Origin: Toxorhynchites rutilus septentrionalis
Lineage: Eukaryota; Arthropoda; Insecta; Diptera; Culicidae
Length of the DNA stretch: 64,000 nt
Direction of reading: 5' to 3'
Assembly (NCBI RefSeq): GCF_029784135.1
Contig: NC_073746.1
Span: 241,174,307 to 241,238,306, forward strand
The notes beneath the pieces were generated by a model. The model searched no databases and was not told the origin of the DNA. It saw only the letters and a list, made by a program, of their open reading frames with translations. Numbering within the stretch: the stretch's first letter is position 1; every line of letters begins with the position of its first letter. A program made the position numbers and the translations under genes. Shown in pieces: positions 20,861 through 33,258 of this stretch.

Positions 20861-22260
20861 GAAATCTTTTGAGACAATTGGCACGGTACTTGTGGTTTCA
20901 CACAAAATTCAAAGAGACTTCATCAGGGTTTCTGGTAGAGCGAAGACTTCTAGTAGTGAATCTACGAAATCTAAGAAGCTTGACAATCTAGCAACGATAC
21001 TTGATGATGATGCTGTGGATCTAGCTCTAATTCAAGGGCCTCGGTCCACTACGGAAGAATACATGGTATTCAAACAGGTTCATGTAAGTTATTCTACGAC
21101 GAAAGCATGACAAGCGATGAGTCGCCAAGAGCTGGTGTTTCAATTGAAGCAAAATTTCAAAGCTTTTCTTTTACAGAGTTCATTTAACAAGACATCGTTG
21201 CGAACAGAGTTGAGATACCAACCGCCAAGGAGAGACCCGACATCACAATCGCGCCGGCCTATTTTCCTGGCAACGTTCATAAGATTCCCATTCAATAGAT
21301 TGCGGCGTTCGTAGATAAACTACTGAGAAGACAACAAAATCTTCATCATCGGCTCATGAGTTGGGGAGTGTCTTTTAGAATTTCTCTAGTCAAACAACAT
21401 ATACATTGCCAATATAAGGAATGAACTAACGTTTACAAACTATATCAGACAAGAATTCTTGGACCTATGCAGTCCGGTAATTTGTGAGTAAATACATAAC
21501 TGACACGTTCCGGGTGACGGGTCTTTGTTTGATCACAGACACTTTTTTTTAGAGTACTTGACAGTACAAAGAAAATATCGCGATTATGTAAAAAAAAACA
21601 ACTGGAAACGGTTTTCACATAAACTCGAGTTGAACTAAGGCAGCTCGAATCAACTTTAAAAGAATTCAAGGAAACGATAGTCTCTGTCTAAAATAGTAAT
21701 TGTCCACTAAAGAGAGTTGATTCGACAAGAGACGTTCCTTGGTGTAACAAAAGACTCGAACGGCTTCATAAAACAGCGTAGAAACTGTTCACTATAGCTA
21801 AAATTACTTTGGACTGGTCCTAGAACAGAAAAGCCATAACCGAATACAGCAGAGAACTAAGACGATCCGAACTAAAACCCTGAGTAGATTACGGCGAAAG
21901 TATTGAAAGTACCCCAATCATTGCAAGACTCAATAAGACTCTTGGATAAGACTCGAAGGCGCTAGGCTTCATAAAAAAACCACAGGGAAGAGGAAGAAAA
22001 TCTCTAGGAAGATTTTACTGACGAAGACTTACTTTCCGTGATCTACATCTTTTCATATCAGTCTTGACATAAGATGCTTTCGAAGGTGTCCCACAGAACC
22101 TGAAGCTGCAAAAGAGGTTGCACTTCCTTTCAACCTTACAAATCTGCAGATGCAGATGATTTTTTACAGCCCTGATTCAAAATGAAGAATCAAAGCTAAT
22201 CCCATCTCTAATCGATATAGGCGAACCAGCCCAGGAGGCTGAAAACCACTCAAATAAAGA
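20861..22260 (+). pseudogene. decayed R1/Loa-type LINE second reading frame
   Basis: Fragments in shifting frames fit the endonuclease and linker of R1/Loa-type elements. DAVDLALIQGP near 21015 resembles the endonuclease start (usual form ALIQEPW). DVPWCNKRLERL near 21730 resembles the PWWN-x-x-L-x-x-L motif. ITEYSRELRRSE lies near 21840, and ARLNKTLG near 21925. Stops and frameshifts are many. The reverse-transcriptase core is not recognisable. Confidence 0.6.
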
Positions 22261-23093
22261 TTATAAAAAATCTAATCGATATCTTTAAGGCAAATCTGAT
22301 ACTATAGCAGATTCCTTCTCTATGGAGACTTGTGAAAGTTTATTTGGTGCGATTGTATCAAGTTCCCTCCAGTTCATCCTTTGTCCAGGTAGGATATAGA
22401 TGCACTGCAGCATATGCAACGTGAGGCGGAGCAGCACCGCCAAACACAGAATAAGCGCCTTTCGAATGATCCATAATGCGGTCTGACCTTTCTTAACAAC
22501 CACTTTTGTCATTGATAATATTGATCTCATCATCCTTAATGATATTTCCTGCCCAAATGTCACTGACTGTCTTTGAAAGATTGTCGAAATATGTGCTAAC
22601 GTCAGCTGGGCTTACCTTGGCGCGGTTTCATCCGGGACGAGAGCGTTGTCTTCATACTTCTCAGGGATCCGGAAAATCAATCATCACCGGGAAGGTTGTT
22701 GACAAACCTTGTGTACTTTCTCGGGAGCACTCATGTTCACTCTTTGCTTTTGGGAAGCTCAAGCTTGGATTGTTCACCATGATCCGAAACATCTGTTCAA
22801 CTTGATGCAGCTTGCATTGGGAGCTGATTGACGCGGTCCATTGCAGTGGGGACAACGTGGTTCAAGGTTACAGTTTCGTTCCGAATTAATTGGGTGGCTC
22901 TTAGAACAGTTACGGCAGTGTTGTTCCATCTTGCAATGATGTCATGCCCCTTGGACCGATTTACGCCTCCGACGATGTAAAACTACGAATGTTAACCAGT
23001 AAATGTAATTGTTCATTCATTTGCGGCTTCTGGGAGTGGATGAAGGAAATCGATTACCATTGGATGAATTTGATCGATGCATCTATTTTGTGG
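22261..23093. other. unassigned, probably decayed transposon
   Basis: A minus-strand stretch near 22285-22563 (KKGQTALWIIRKAL) faintly resembles the C-terminal part of LINE polyproteins. The remainder is not recognised. Confidence 0.3.
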
Positions 23094-23634
23094 TCAAGAC
23101 TTGTGTGGGCCGCTAAGTAAGGTACTCTCGTTATAGACGGTACTGGTAGGAAATCTGGGGACATCTCCTCTGGCAGTGGTCTCATAGAATTTCAGGCCTG
23201 GGAGCTGTCTAAAATTTATTTTCATATTCGTTTCGTCATCTATTAGCATGCATCCTTCGTACTTCGTTGAACCCTTGTTGTACAACTTTCGGGTGTGTCT
23301 TTTGGCCACCAAATTTTGCGTCCTGTTTGGTTGTTACGAAATTACGATAACCTTCTCGCATGCGGATTCTCCGGATGATACTTTGGTTAGAGTTGTGTTT
23401 TTTTGGCGATGTTGTTGTTCGAGAATCCTGGGTTTGATTTGTTCTCAATGCCTTCAACCTTAGCTTCCCATCGTAAGTTCCACTACGACGCATCCTCTGA
23501 TCCTTTTGAGCAACAGTTGTACGTTTATGGAAACATTTCATCACATCATACACGATCGATTTTGCCACTTTCAGCGATTTAGCGATTTTAATACCTGACC
23601 TCGCCGGATTTTTAATTTGAATATCCAAAATCAA
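23094..23634 (-). pseudogene. Tc1/mariner transposase fragment
   Basis: Two overlapping minus-strand frames together give the N-terminal half. One has IKNPARSGIKIAKSLKVAKS with a helix-turn-helix feel, the other IDDETNMKINFRQLPGLKFY. The latter lines up with NDETYVKADFRQLPGLLFF of the DD37E element at 53590 and contains the first catalytic aspartate. The second half of the catalytic domain is missing and the reading is shifted near 23310. No terminal repeats were found. Confidence 0.8.
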
Positions 23635-23977
23635 ATTTCTTTTTCAGAACAGAACGGATCAACGCGTGATTTTTACCGTCAAAAGATACAAATTTTCAAA
23701 AAAAAAATGCTGTCAAAAGATTTCAGATACGCCTACTACGACCAACATGGTTTGACATATCTATAAGGCGCTTGCAGCGAACATATGTATTAGTAATCTG
23801 TTGGGCAGGCAACAGTGATCACTGCATAGGATTTATATGCACCGACAAGATTGAGCTTTGTTGAAATAATTCTTTTAGCGAAATATTTAATAAAAATACG
23901 CGCTACCCTATATTAACAATATGCGAATATATGTGTCTTTACATAGAAATATTTACTTTTAGCGTCAAAATCATATA

Positions 23978-24303
23978 CAGTAGAACCTCGATTATCCGCG
24001 AGCGGTTGATCCGCGAAAGTGAGTTCCCTAGTAAATTTATAAACCTTCCCGAAATTTGTCAGTGAGTGGTAGAGTCTTGCTTTTTTGTTTTGATCATGGC
24101 TTTCCCATTATCCGATCACTGATGTACACGACCTTACAGATTAATAGTTCAATAATTTCTGTATTGATGAAACATAGTTTTCATGCTAAAATATATATTT
24201 TTCGTGTTTGTACCTCATTTTAGTCTTATATTGCATTATCCGCGATTTTCGTTATACGCGATGGCCTAACCCGACTATTTCGCGGATAATCGGGGTTCTA
24301 CTG
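23978..24303. mobile_element. pogo/Tigger-like MITE
   Basis: The ends CAGTAGAACCTCGATTATCC and (reverse-complemented) CAGTAGAACCCCGATTATCC are inverted repeats with one mismatch in 20. TA lies on both sides (23976-23977 and 24304-24305). The CAGT...GATTATCCG end is typical of pogo/Tigger elements. No coding capacity. Confidence 0.9.
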
Positions 24304-24729
24304 TACTCGGAGAAATTAAAAAATTCCTGTTATGACTATGATCCATATCAATGGAAGCAGATTGATTAATCAAAAAGTTGCACAGGAACAGGGTAAACAG
24401 CACATTGCGATTGTATAGCCGGATTAGGTGAATATGATCCCTTGTAGGCTTTGCGCCTTTTGCCCTGGAACTTAGGTCTCGTAAAGAAGTAAACTATAAT
24501 GAACATTCGTGTGCAGATATCCTTAACATTCTTAACATTAGTTCCGCCAAAAAAGCGGTTGATTATGTTGAAATTGAGGACACATTCAGCCAGAAAGATA
24601 TACCAACCCCCAGTTATGATTTCCGGGTACCTGAATGCTCTGCGGATAAGTGAAATAATTCGAGTGAATTCATGTAAAATACAAGGAAGCATTCGAACGT
24701 GAGCTCGAGCCTTTGTGACTTTGATCTAT
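24304..24729. other. no gene seen
   Basis: Open stretches of 67 and 108 codons overlap on opposite strands but show no known domain. Confidence 0.4.
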
Positions 24730-25346
24730 GGGCCTGATTCTCGAATACACTTCACGGTGGAAACGAAATGAAATGTATCCGCGATGACAACGGTACGGTG
24801 TCGACATCTGGGGTGGCATTGCACATTTCGATACGAGTAACTCGTTTCGAGAAAATTCGAACTAAAATCGAAATGGTTTTAGTATTATGTATATTTTTCA
24901 AGTTCATATTTTGGGTGTACTAGATTTAGAGCAAAATTTGTCTCGTAGAGAAATGTAAAATTTTTGGGTTCGTAAACAAAGCTGGTCAAAGGCATGTCAA
25001 AATGGTCGAATCGAACAAAAATTACTCGTTTCGAAACGCGCAATGCCACCCCTGGATTCGAAATTAGTTTCCTACTAAAACTCATCATTATAAGATCAAA
25101 TTATCTTCAGATAAAATTTTTGTATGAGATTATTATAACACATGAAGAAAACAAAGTTTCCCACTCACATTGAACACCAGTTTGATACGAGGAAGTTAAT
25201 TTTCATTAATGATTTTCATTTGAAAAGTGCTCATTCTGCCTGAAAACTCATTATTATCTTCGACACTTCACTAACTCGTAAAACGTAGTTCAATGGCGTG
25301 CCGTTTATTTTGTTTCCACCGTGAAGTGTATTCGAGAATCAGGCCC
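24730..25346. mobile_element. MITE with about 36-base arms, TAT-flanked
   Basis: GGGCCTGATTCTCGAATACA and the following CTTCACGGTGGAAAC are repeated inverted at the right end with almost no change. TAT lies on both sides (24727-24729 and 25347-25349). A second MITE sits inside. Confidence 0.88.
24810..25052. mobile_element. inner MITE nested in the previous one
   Basis: GGGGTGGCATTGCACATTTC at 24810 faces GGGGTGGCATTGCGCGTTTC on the other strand at 25052. ACTCGTTTCGA follows in both arms. About 243 bases, non-coding. Confidence 0.8.
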
Positions 25347-25349
25347 TAT

Positions 25350-25931
25350 GCCCGAACATGATGTTGATAATCCTTTCCTGTCAATTTTAGGTGCTAGTAA
25401 ATTAAGTAATATGCATCTCACAAAAACTCTTGTTCATGAAATAGCTTGCCTAACTCATGTGAAACAGTTAGTTCTATGAAATATTTCACGCTAGTAGAAA
25501 GACCGTAACTATATTCAAATCATCTACAAGAATGCCGATTGATAATGAATCCGCTCCTGCTGCATAGGAACTACTAGCGAATACGTTTTTGTTCAGTTTC
25601 AACCCCAGTGCCAAAATAACTGCTGCCAGAACGTTTTTTTTATTCACTCAGTTTCAACCTAGTTTCACACAAGGTTCAACCCAAAAGAATTTTTGTAATT
25701 TCAAAATGCTGCTGCACGATAACATTCTTTCTGATTTTTTTTTCACATTCAATTGAATTTGAATATTCAATTGAAGACGAGATTCAAATGACGATTTTTA
25801 TCAATAAAATCTACGTGCATTGTCTCAACATTTTAACCGAAAACTTTATACATTTCAATCAAATTCACCAGCTCATCTTTGATTTATAAAACTAATTTAT
25901 ATTTTAAAAAAAACGCTACAAAATCGTATTC
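25350..25931. other. no gene seen
   Basis: AT-rich 3' flank of the ZGPAT-like gene. Confidence 0.5.
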
Positions 25932-27505
25932 CTAAAATACTGTCAATTTTTTCTTGTCGGATCTCAGCCGCTGCTCTCTGGAAATAGTTTGTTCAGTAGC
26001 TTGTGCTTGGGCTATTTCGGCTTGTTTGCTGGTAATTTGTTTCCGTATGCTGGAGTGCATTTGTGAGCCCGGTTGGTGGCGTGTCAAGGAATGTGTCATC
26101 CTTTCCACCTCCATCTCCAGTCTCTTGGTTTGTTCGGCTAGCTTCAAACTAGCGATGTTTAAATTTTTCGATGAACAGCTTGGCAAATCAAGTTTTGAAT
26201 TTTTGCTGCTCGTACCAGAACCGTCCTCGCTGCTCCCGAGGATATCACTGTTAATAAAACTGAAAACATCCTTCTTTCGTTTGTTTCGAGCGTATGTCTG
26301 GGCGTCTTGTTTGGCCTTTATCATTTGTTGCCGCTTCAGTTTCTTTTCTACGCTGAATAAATCACGCTCTCCATTGGCCTGCTCACGAAGCTGCATGCAG
26401 TAGTCCAGAGATTTACCCTGGGGCAAAACTTGTGCCCCAACAGGAACTACTATTCCGTCACCCTTACTACCCAGACCAGATCCTATCACGTATCCCATCT
26501 TACGCATTATCTTCGATCCGATTCCTTTGGTGTGCTTCTCCCAGTCACCAAGTCGATCCGCTGCCGATGGGTTAAGTAGACTTTTCTGAATAATCTGTGC
26601 GTAATCGATTGCTCGACTGTTGCCTTCGAAAAGTTCATCATTCGAAGAATCCGTTTCTGAGCCCGAATTAGACGCAGACCCTTCATCATTATCGTCCTTG
26701 CTATCTATCGGAAAAACATCTTCGAAAGGTAATTCCAATTCCCGTTTGCTTTCATCGAGTTGAACTCGACATGTCTTGTTTGTAAAATCAGTATCTTTTA
26801 CAGTACCCTTACCCCAAAGACGGTTCTTCTGTTTAGCCAATACTACTGCACCTTTTTTCTTCAGCAGTTCAAACTTTGGCTCGCGATACTCTTTAAGTTC
26901 TTTTAGGAGTACCGTTTCCCCATGGGAGAAGCGACATTTCTCGTCGCTGAACTTACACTCTCCTTCGAGATAGTATGAGCACGGTATCATCTCCTGGTGT
27001 GTGGGATTAATATACAAAACCTTTACCATCACTTCTGCTAAGTTGGATGAATCCAAGCTACATATTAGTGCGTTATGATGAGCTTCCGAACCCCACTTGT
27101 GGACATGAGGAGCGGAGCACTTGCTGCCTATCAAATCTTTGAAAGACTCGGACATGTCTTCATCTGGCTCAACAACATTAGTGGGTTGGACATCATCTGT
27201 GGCGTTAATTTCGGCCATAAACCTGGCGAACTCATCGTCGATAGGATTTGATTTCTCGGCTCCTCCACCGTGTTCATGCTCCAGTGTCTCTCGAGTTAGC
27301 TTCAGCAACTCGCTCAAGTCGCTTTTGAGATTTTCCAAATCCTTACGTTCCTCCTGACTGTTGGCAGCCACTATTGCTTGCTCCACTTGCGAGAGCTGTA
27401 ATGAGAGGTTGAATCTCAAGTTTTTGAGTTTAAAGATGCAATTGTCGTTGATACCTGCTTCTCATATTGTGCAATGGAGTCATTAAGTTCTTGCTCGGTG
27501 CTCAT
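25932..27505 (-). CDS. CCCH zinc-finger and G-patch protein (ZGPAT type)
   Basis: Two exons are proposed: 27455-27505 (ATG at 27505, donor GTATCA) and 25932-27395 (acceptor TTACAG), in phase, giving 504 residues. In order: an N-terminal coiled stretch; one CCCH finger at about residues 156-175 with C-x7-C-x6-C-x3-H spacing; a Tudor-like segment at about 205-245 (LWGKGTVKDTDF, LPFEDVFPID); a G-patch at about 302-336 (GIGSKIMRKMGYVIGSGLG); and a charged C-terminal coil. This order and length (human ZGPAT is about 530 residues) identify the family. Members are nuclear RNA/DNA-binding proteins; the vertebrate one is a transcriptional repressor, and G-patch proteins often serve spliceosomal helicases. 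The role in this organism is inferred. Confidence 0.9.
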
Positions 27506-27669
27506 TTTTATCTTATTTCTATGTTACCATACAAAACATTCCTCATTCTAGTTGGGGAAAGCAAAGACTCCGGAATAATACCGTAAACAAATGCACAGAA
27601 TGTTGTCAAATTTTGCTACTGCAAAACAAGGATGCCAGATTTGAAGATATCTAGAGCAACATGTCAATA
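27506..27669. promoter_or_regulatory. upstream region of the ZGPAT-like gene
   Basis: A short 5' flank before a MITE starts at about 27670. No clear TATA box is seen. Confidence 0.3.
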
Positions 27670-27913
27670 GGGCCTAACGCGAATGTGATAGTTTCGAGAA
27701 AAATGACTGAAATTTTAATTCTCTTTTTCAAATCATATTTTTAACCGTAACGTAATTATAGTCAAAATGGCACATCAACAGAAGCGCGAATATATATGCT
27801 TCAATTATCGATATGGCTCTGTACGAAAAATCAACAGTAGCATCACAAATTTTTGAAATGGGAGAAAATATAAATGTGTAGTCCCTTTATACTTGTAGAA
27901 TTCAGTTAGGCCC
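27670..27913. mobile_element. candidate MITE with GGGCCTAAC ends
   Basis: GGGCCTAACGCGAA at 27670 and GGGCCTAACTGAAT on the opposite strand ending at 27913 are inverted repeats of about 9-10 matching bases. About 244 bases, AT-rich. Confidence 0.5.
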
Positions 27914-28178
27914 TTTTTGGCAAAACAGAGAGTACGATGAATTGCAGAATCGATACCAAGATATGGCCAGATAGCGCCAGCAGGTCCCCGATTTTTGAAA
28001 TTAATCGTTCATCAGCTAATCGAATACTTTCAGCAGTTTGTTATTCGATATGATTAATCGCCCTAAATAATCGTTTAATCGTCACACTGTGAGAAATAAT
28101 TATTTAGACTAAGATTTCTCGTTTGCTAGAAAGCCATCTGGAATCAAAAAAGTGTTCATTCCACCTGAAAATCAATTA
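27914..28178. other. AT-rich spacer with ATTAATCG words
   Basis: It contains TTCGATATGATTAATCG-like words resembling the subterminal part of hAT-like element 1. No gene. Confidence 0.35.
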
Positions 28179-29033
28179 GGGTAAATGATCTTGGTTTGTC
28201 CAGTCGAAAATATGATCTTGGTTTGCCCACTTCTTTGAATGCTCTAATTCAGCGCTCCTGTGTCAAATAAGGCCTTCGAATGTTTCGAAACATATAAATG
28301 AAATTGCCTTTTACATGATTTATAGTAGTTTGATAGTATATTTTTACGAAATCACATGTTTTAAAGGATTATAAAATACACCTTCTATTTGTGTCAATGC
28401 GCCCCGCATTCGAGCTAACTTTTAATCGATCACCAGATGATTATTTGGCACGTATTCAGACCTTTTCTGGATTACAACACTTATAAATATTGTAAACATC
28501 ATGCTTGCTCACCATTTGTATCGGATTTACATAGCTAAACCATTAAATTAACGCATTTTGATGAACTCAATTCTGATCATGAGTTGTCCAATTCAATAAT
28601 GTTGTTTTGTCCACATGATTTCTATGGCAACCGCTTGGCGCGCTGCAGTTTGTTTATGTTTGTTTATGGTGTGCTTCGCGCATAGCAGAAGTATGGTTTT
28701 TCTGTGTTGATTGTGTTGAGGTGAACACTTCTAAAATGCCCAAGAAAAGGCAATATTCTGAAGAAAGCCTAAATTATGAATAAATCAATATGATGACAGT
28801 AAACTCAAGCAATGATAAATGCAACATCTAATTGTGAATTCGAATGTTTTCATTCAAAAATGGAGATTTCTAAAACCGGACAAACCATGATCATTTTTTT
28901 GGGCAAACCATGATCATAATTCTTCTTTAAGGAAAATCGTTAAAAAAAATAAAAATTTGAATAATTTCAACACCTTATGGTAGTATTAGCAACTAGAGAC
29001 TTGGGGCTTTTCAACAAACCCAAACTCGTATCG

Positions 29034-29183
29034 GGAGGCGATCTGGCGTAGCGGTAACATCCATACCTCTCACGCATAGATCACGAGTTCAATTCTCACT
29101 CCCGACATTCTTCCAAAAATGGAAGTAAAAGTGACGAACCAGCCGAAATGTGTTGAAAATCACTATAATAAAGAAAAAAAAAA
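29034..29183 (+). mobile_element. tRNA-derived SINE, copy 2
   Basis: Same family as 8295-8447. The head GGCGATCTGGCGTAGCGGTA carries the A box, and GAGTTCAATTCTCACTCC carries the B box. The tail ends AATAAAG plus an A run, against which the first R4-type copy begins. Confidence 0.88.
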
Positions 29184-32100
29184 TTGGCTCTCAATTGGGG
29201 ATCAACATAGGGTAGGAGCCTGCCTGTTGGTCTCAAATGTTCCTATCTCACGCCTCCACGAAGATTATATGACGACATTTTAGATCGGGCGTGAACTGGA
29301 AACACACACCTGGTCTTGGCTCCGAGAACGGGTGTCGAAAGTGGCTAAGTGAGGGGGTGCGAGCGAGTCAGAGCGCTATATCTCTCCCGGGGAAGGCCTC
29401 CCGGGTCATGGAGGCCTTGCCAACCCGCTGTCTCCCGGGCAAAGGAGATACACCCAATAAAATGGAGCTACGATCACGAAGAGTAATTAGAATGCGATCA
29501 CCCGGGGAGGGTCCCCGAACTGGAGCTGATCCTGGAACGGGCGTAAGAGCGAGCGGCCAGCGGCTGGAGGGCGATGTGCAAGAGCGGGCCACCAGCCGGG
29601 TTCAACCCGAAGAGCTACCGCCACACGGAAACAGCAGCCATCGACATCACCCAAGAAACGCTGCGCCTACGAGACGTGTTGCGACTGCCAGACGACAGTC
29701 GTCCACACTTGTGGGTACCACTAGGCGCCGGATCATGTGGACACACGAAATGAACGAATTCGTGATCCGCGCCTATTACATCTGCACTGCTTTGGAGACG
29801 GTCATGAGCGGTCGCCCTCGAATACTAACAATGTTCGAGGAAGCGTATCCAGAGTTCGTCGGAAGGCTTGATCAGAACGCGATGAACGCGAGGCGTAGAG
29901 CGATAGTACGCAACAACCTGCTCTCCCAAACGCAAATCGACGAGATCAAGCAGCAGGTGCAGAGAGAAATAAGCTTCAGGAACAACAGAGCAAGCGATGT
30001 GTCGAGACGAAGTTCAGTACGGCTGAGCAATTCATTCGCGAGTGGGGCACGCGAATCAGCACCAGTGGAGGCCACAGTACTACAACCCCCTGAGCCGGAA
30101 GACCCACAGCCAGATCAACAACTACTACGCGATCTGGTCTTCCACTACGACGAGGCGATCTCACAGTTCCGCGACACAGACCCATTGTCGCGCCCCAGGA
30201 TCCCGAAGTTGCAGCATTCCCGCAGGCTGACAAGTGCAGCAAAGCTCATGAACGAGCACGTTCTTCCGCTGCACTTGGTTGATGCTGAGAACATGGAGGA
30301 GCTGCAACTGAAAGTTTACTGTGCTGCTGTGGCGACCGCCAAAAGTTTAGGATACCGTATTAGGCCAAGAGGCGGACTGCTCCAACATCTCCGTGAAAGG
30401 CGTGAGCCTCCATGGCGAAGGAGATTGGAGCAACGGATCCTAAACAAGCGCGCCGCAATTGGAAGACTGATGGCGTACAAAAGAGGCAGCAGATCGGCGA
30501 AATTATGTCGCCAAGTTGCTGTGATCGTGCGGCCTACTGAACTTCGCCAGCTGGGAGCTCACCAGCTGACGGAAAAACTCGACACACTGGTACAGCAATT
30601 GAGCGTCCTTACAAAACGGCTGAAACGTTACTCTGACTCTGCAAAGCGCCAGGAACAAAATCGGATGTTCAGAGATAACGAAAAAGCGTTCTACGACCAC
30701 ATTAGCGACGAGAAGCCCGACTACCGCGAAGGTTTGCCAGATATTAGCGATGTGACGAACTTCTGGGCTGGTATTTGGGAGACCCCAGTACAACATCGCG
30801 ACGGGCAAATGTGGTTAAGACGGGAGGAGGAGAGTTGTGGTGAAATTGGAGAGATGCCAGCTATCATCGTCGAAGAGAACGATGTCCGCGAAGCCTCGCG
30901 GTACCTGAGGAACTGGGCAGCACCGGGCCCCGATGGTGTTCAGAACTTCTGGCACAAGAAGCTGACCGTCGCACATCAAAAGATAGCTGAGTGCTTCAAC
31001 AAGGTGCTACGTGACCCATACAACCTCCCTGAATTCGCCACCCGTGGCGTCACATTCCTCCTCCCGAAAGACAGCAACACATTGAACCCATCAAAGTACA
31101 GGCCGATAACGTGCCTATCGAGTCTGTACAAGATATTAAGCAGCATCATAACCGCCAAAGTTTCTGCCCACTGCGAACAACACCATATCATCGCAGAAGA
31201 GCAGAAAGGATGCAGAAAAAATACGCATGGCTGCAAAGACCAGGCCATCATCGACGCAGCCATAGTTGGCCAGGCGGTTTATAACCAGCGGAACCTAAGC
31301 ATGGCCTATATCGATTACAGGAAGGCTTATGACTCCATACCTCATTCGTTTCTTGTCCGGGTATTGGAGCTCTACAAAATTGATCCCATCGTCGTTAGGT
31401 TCCTGCAGCATGCGATGAGGCAGTGGAGCACGTCTCTGCACCTTAGTGATGGGGAAAATGTGTTGCAGTCTAGAACGCTGTAGATAAAGAGGGGGATATT
31501 CCAATGCGACTCTTTCAGCCCGTTTTGGTTTTGTCTGGCACTGAACCCCCTCAGTAGGACGCTCAATAGAAACGGTCATGGCTATAAAATAAGGTATGGC
31601 GACGGCGCCCATGAAGAAGTGACCCATACCTTTTACATGGACGATCTCAAGGTCTACGCTGATTCACGTCAGCGTCTAGGTGTAGCTATCCGGGTTGTCG
31701 AAGACATAAGCAGGGACATCTGCATGGAGTTCGGCCTCGACAAGTGCCGCTGTGTCCATCTGCTGAAAGGACAACTTACCGAATCCGGAGGCTACGAGGT
31801 CTATGACGGCGAGTTTATAAGAGACATGGTTCGTGGCGAATCCTATAAATATCTTGGATTCCGACAGCTCACCGGGATTCGCCACTCCGACATCAAGACG
31901 GAGCTGCGAGACAAGTTCTTGAGTCGAGTGAACTGTGTCCTGAGGACTTTCCTCAACGCGGGGAACAAGGTACGCGCGATCAACACATTCGCGGTTCCCC
32001 TGCTGACCTTCAGTTTTGGTGTAGTCAAATGGAGCAAAACTGACCTAGAGGACCTTGAGAGGAGGATGAGGAAAGCATTCAAAGAGGCCGGAATGCACCA

Positions 32101-33258
32101 TCCTCAATCGGCACTGGAGAGAGTTTCACTACCACGCAAAGAAAGGGGACTTGGAATCGTCGACATTTCTGCACTGTGTGTTGCCCAGGTACGACAACTG
32201 CGCGAGTACTTCGCAGAACGCGCCAACCAAAACGCGCTATACCGGGCTGTCTGCGCCGCCGACAGAGGATACAGCGCTCTGCACTTGGCGCAAGCGGAGT
32301 ACCAACTAAACTGCAATCTGCAGACAGTGGAGGAGAAGATTGCAGCTTGGAAGCAGAAGGCAGTGCATGGTGCCCACCCCCATCAACTGGACCGGCCACA
32401 CGTCGACAAGGCCGCATCTAATCTGTGGCTAACGCGTGGTGAACTCTCTTCAGTAGTAGAAGCCGACATGATAGCCATCCAGGACAGGATAATGCCGACG
32501 AGAAACTGCAGGCGGTACGTCTGGCATCAAGACGTTGATGACATTTGCCGGATGTGCCATCAACCAGGTGAAAACATAGAGCACATTATGGGAGGCTGTC
32601 CCGTTTTGGCCAACGCAGCCTACACCGAGCGCCACAACAACGTGGCCCGTATTGTTCATCGACAACTGGCGCTCCAATGTGCTCTGCTGGAAGACAACGT
32701 ACCAAACTACCGGTACCTGCCTGCACCTGTCCTGGAAAATGACCGTTTCAAGCTGTACTGGGATCGCACTGTTCTGACCGACCTCTCGATCCACCACAAC
32801 CGCCCAGATATAACAAGACAAGAGCGACCGCAAAGTCACCATCATCGATGTTGCTATTCCACTGAACCAGAATCTGGAGGAGACCCACGGTCGCAAAATC
32901 TGCAAGTACTGACCATTGGCCGTGGAGCTCAAGGAACAGTGGGGGCTAAGGGAGGTCCCAAGAATTGTTCCAGTAGTTCTCTCTGGAACTGGAATTATCC
33001 CGAAGACACTTCTGGAAGCGCTAAAGGTGTTGAACATCGAGAAGGAATTGGCCGGCATCCAAAAGTCGGTCATCCTTAGCACCTGCGCGATTGTCCGACA
33101 ATTTCTCGGTCAGGACTAAAACAGCACGAGCATGCAGATACATGCATTCCGCAGAGCCTAGTCCCCCTTTGGCATTCAGAAGCCCGGGGGCAGGTGAAAA
33201 TTCTGGCTAGGTTCGCCTAGTTAAGAAGTGAGATAAGTCTGCCAAAAAAAAAAAAAAA
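29184..33258 (+). mobile_element. R4/Dong-type LINE, copy 1 (full length, inactive)
   Basis: It starts about 280 bases before the reading frame, directly after the SINE A-tail, and ends GATAAGTCTGCC plus about 15 A. About 4.07 kb. It has a non-coding leader with GATCGGGCGTGAACTGG and CGGGGAAGGCCTCCCGGG. Confidence 0.9.
29462..33119 (+). pseudogene. R4-type polyprotein, copy 1 (stop and frameshift)
   Basis: From ATG 29462 the frame would encode about 1,219 residues. In order: a Myb-like segment near residue 85 (RRRIMWTHEMNEFVIRAYY); a linker; reverse transcriptase (NWAAPGPDGVQNFWHKK, KYRPITCLSSLYKILS, AYIDYRKAYDSIPHS, FYMDDLKVYA); a C-x2-C-x8-H-x4-C knuckle; and a restriction-like endonuclease near the C-terminus. 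Such an order (reverse transcriptase before the nuclease, no apurinic-type endonuclease) defines the R2/R4/Dong/NeSL group. CTGCAG of the other copies is CTGTAG at about 31478-31483, a stop. A 5-base net loss near 32816 (GATATAACAAGACAAG) removes frame within the nuclease domain. Copy 1 is therefore inactive. Confidence 0.88.

Noticed and set aside
29034..29105. tRNA gene
   Set aside because: A- and B-box words are present, but the cloverleaf is degenerate, and the same sequence recurs at 8295-8447 with a tail and target duplications. It is a SINE head.
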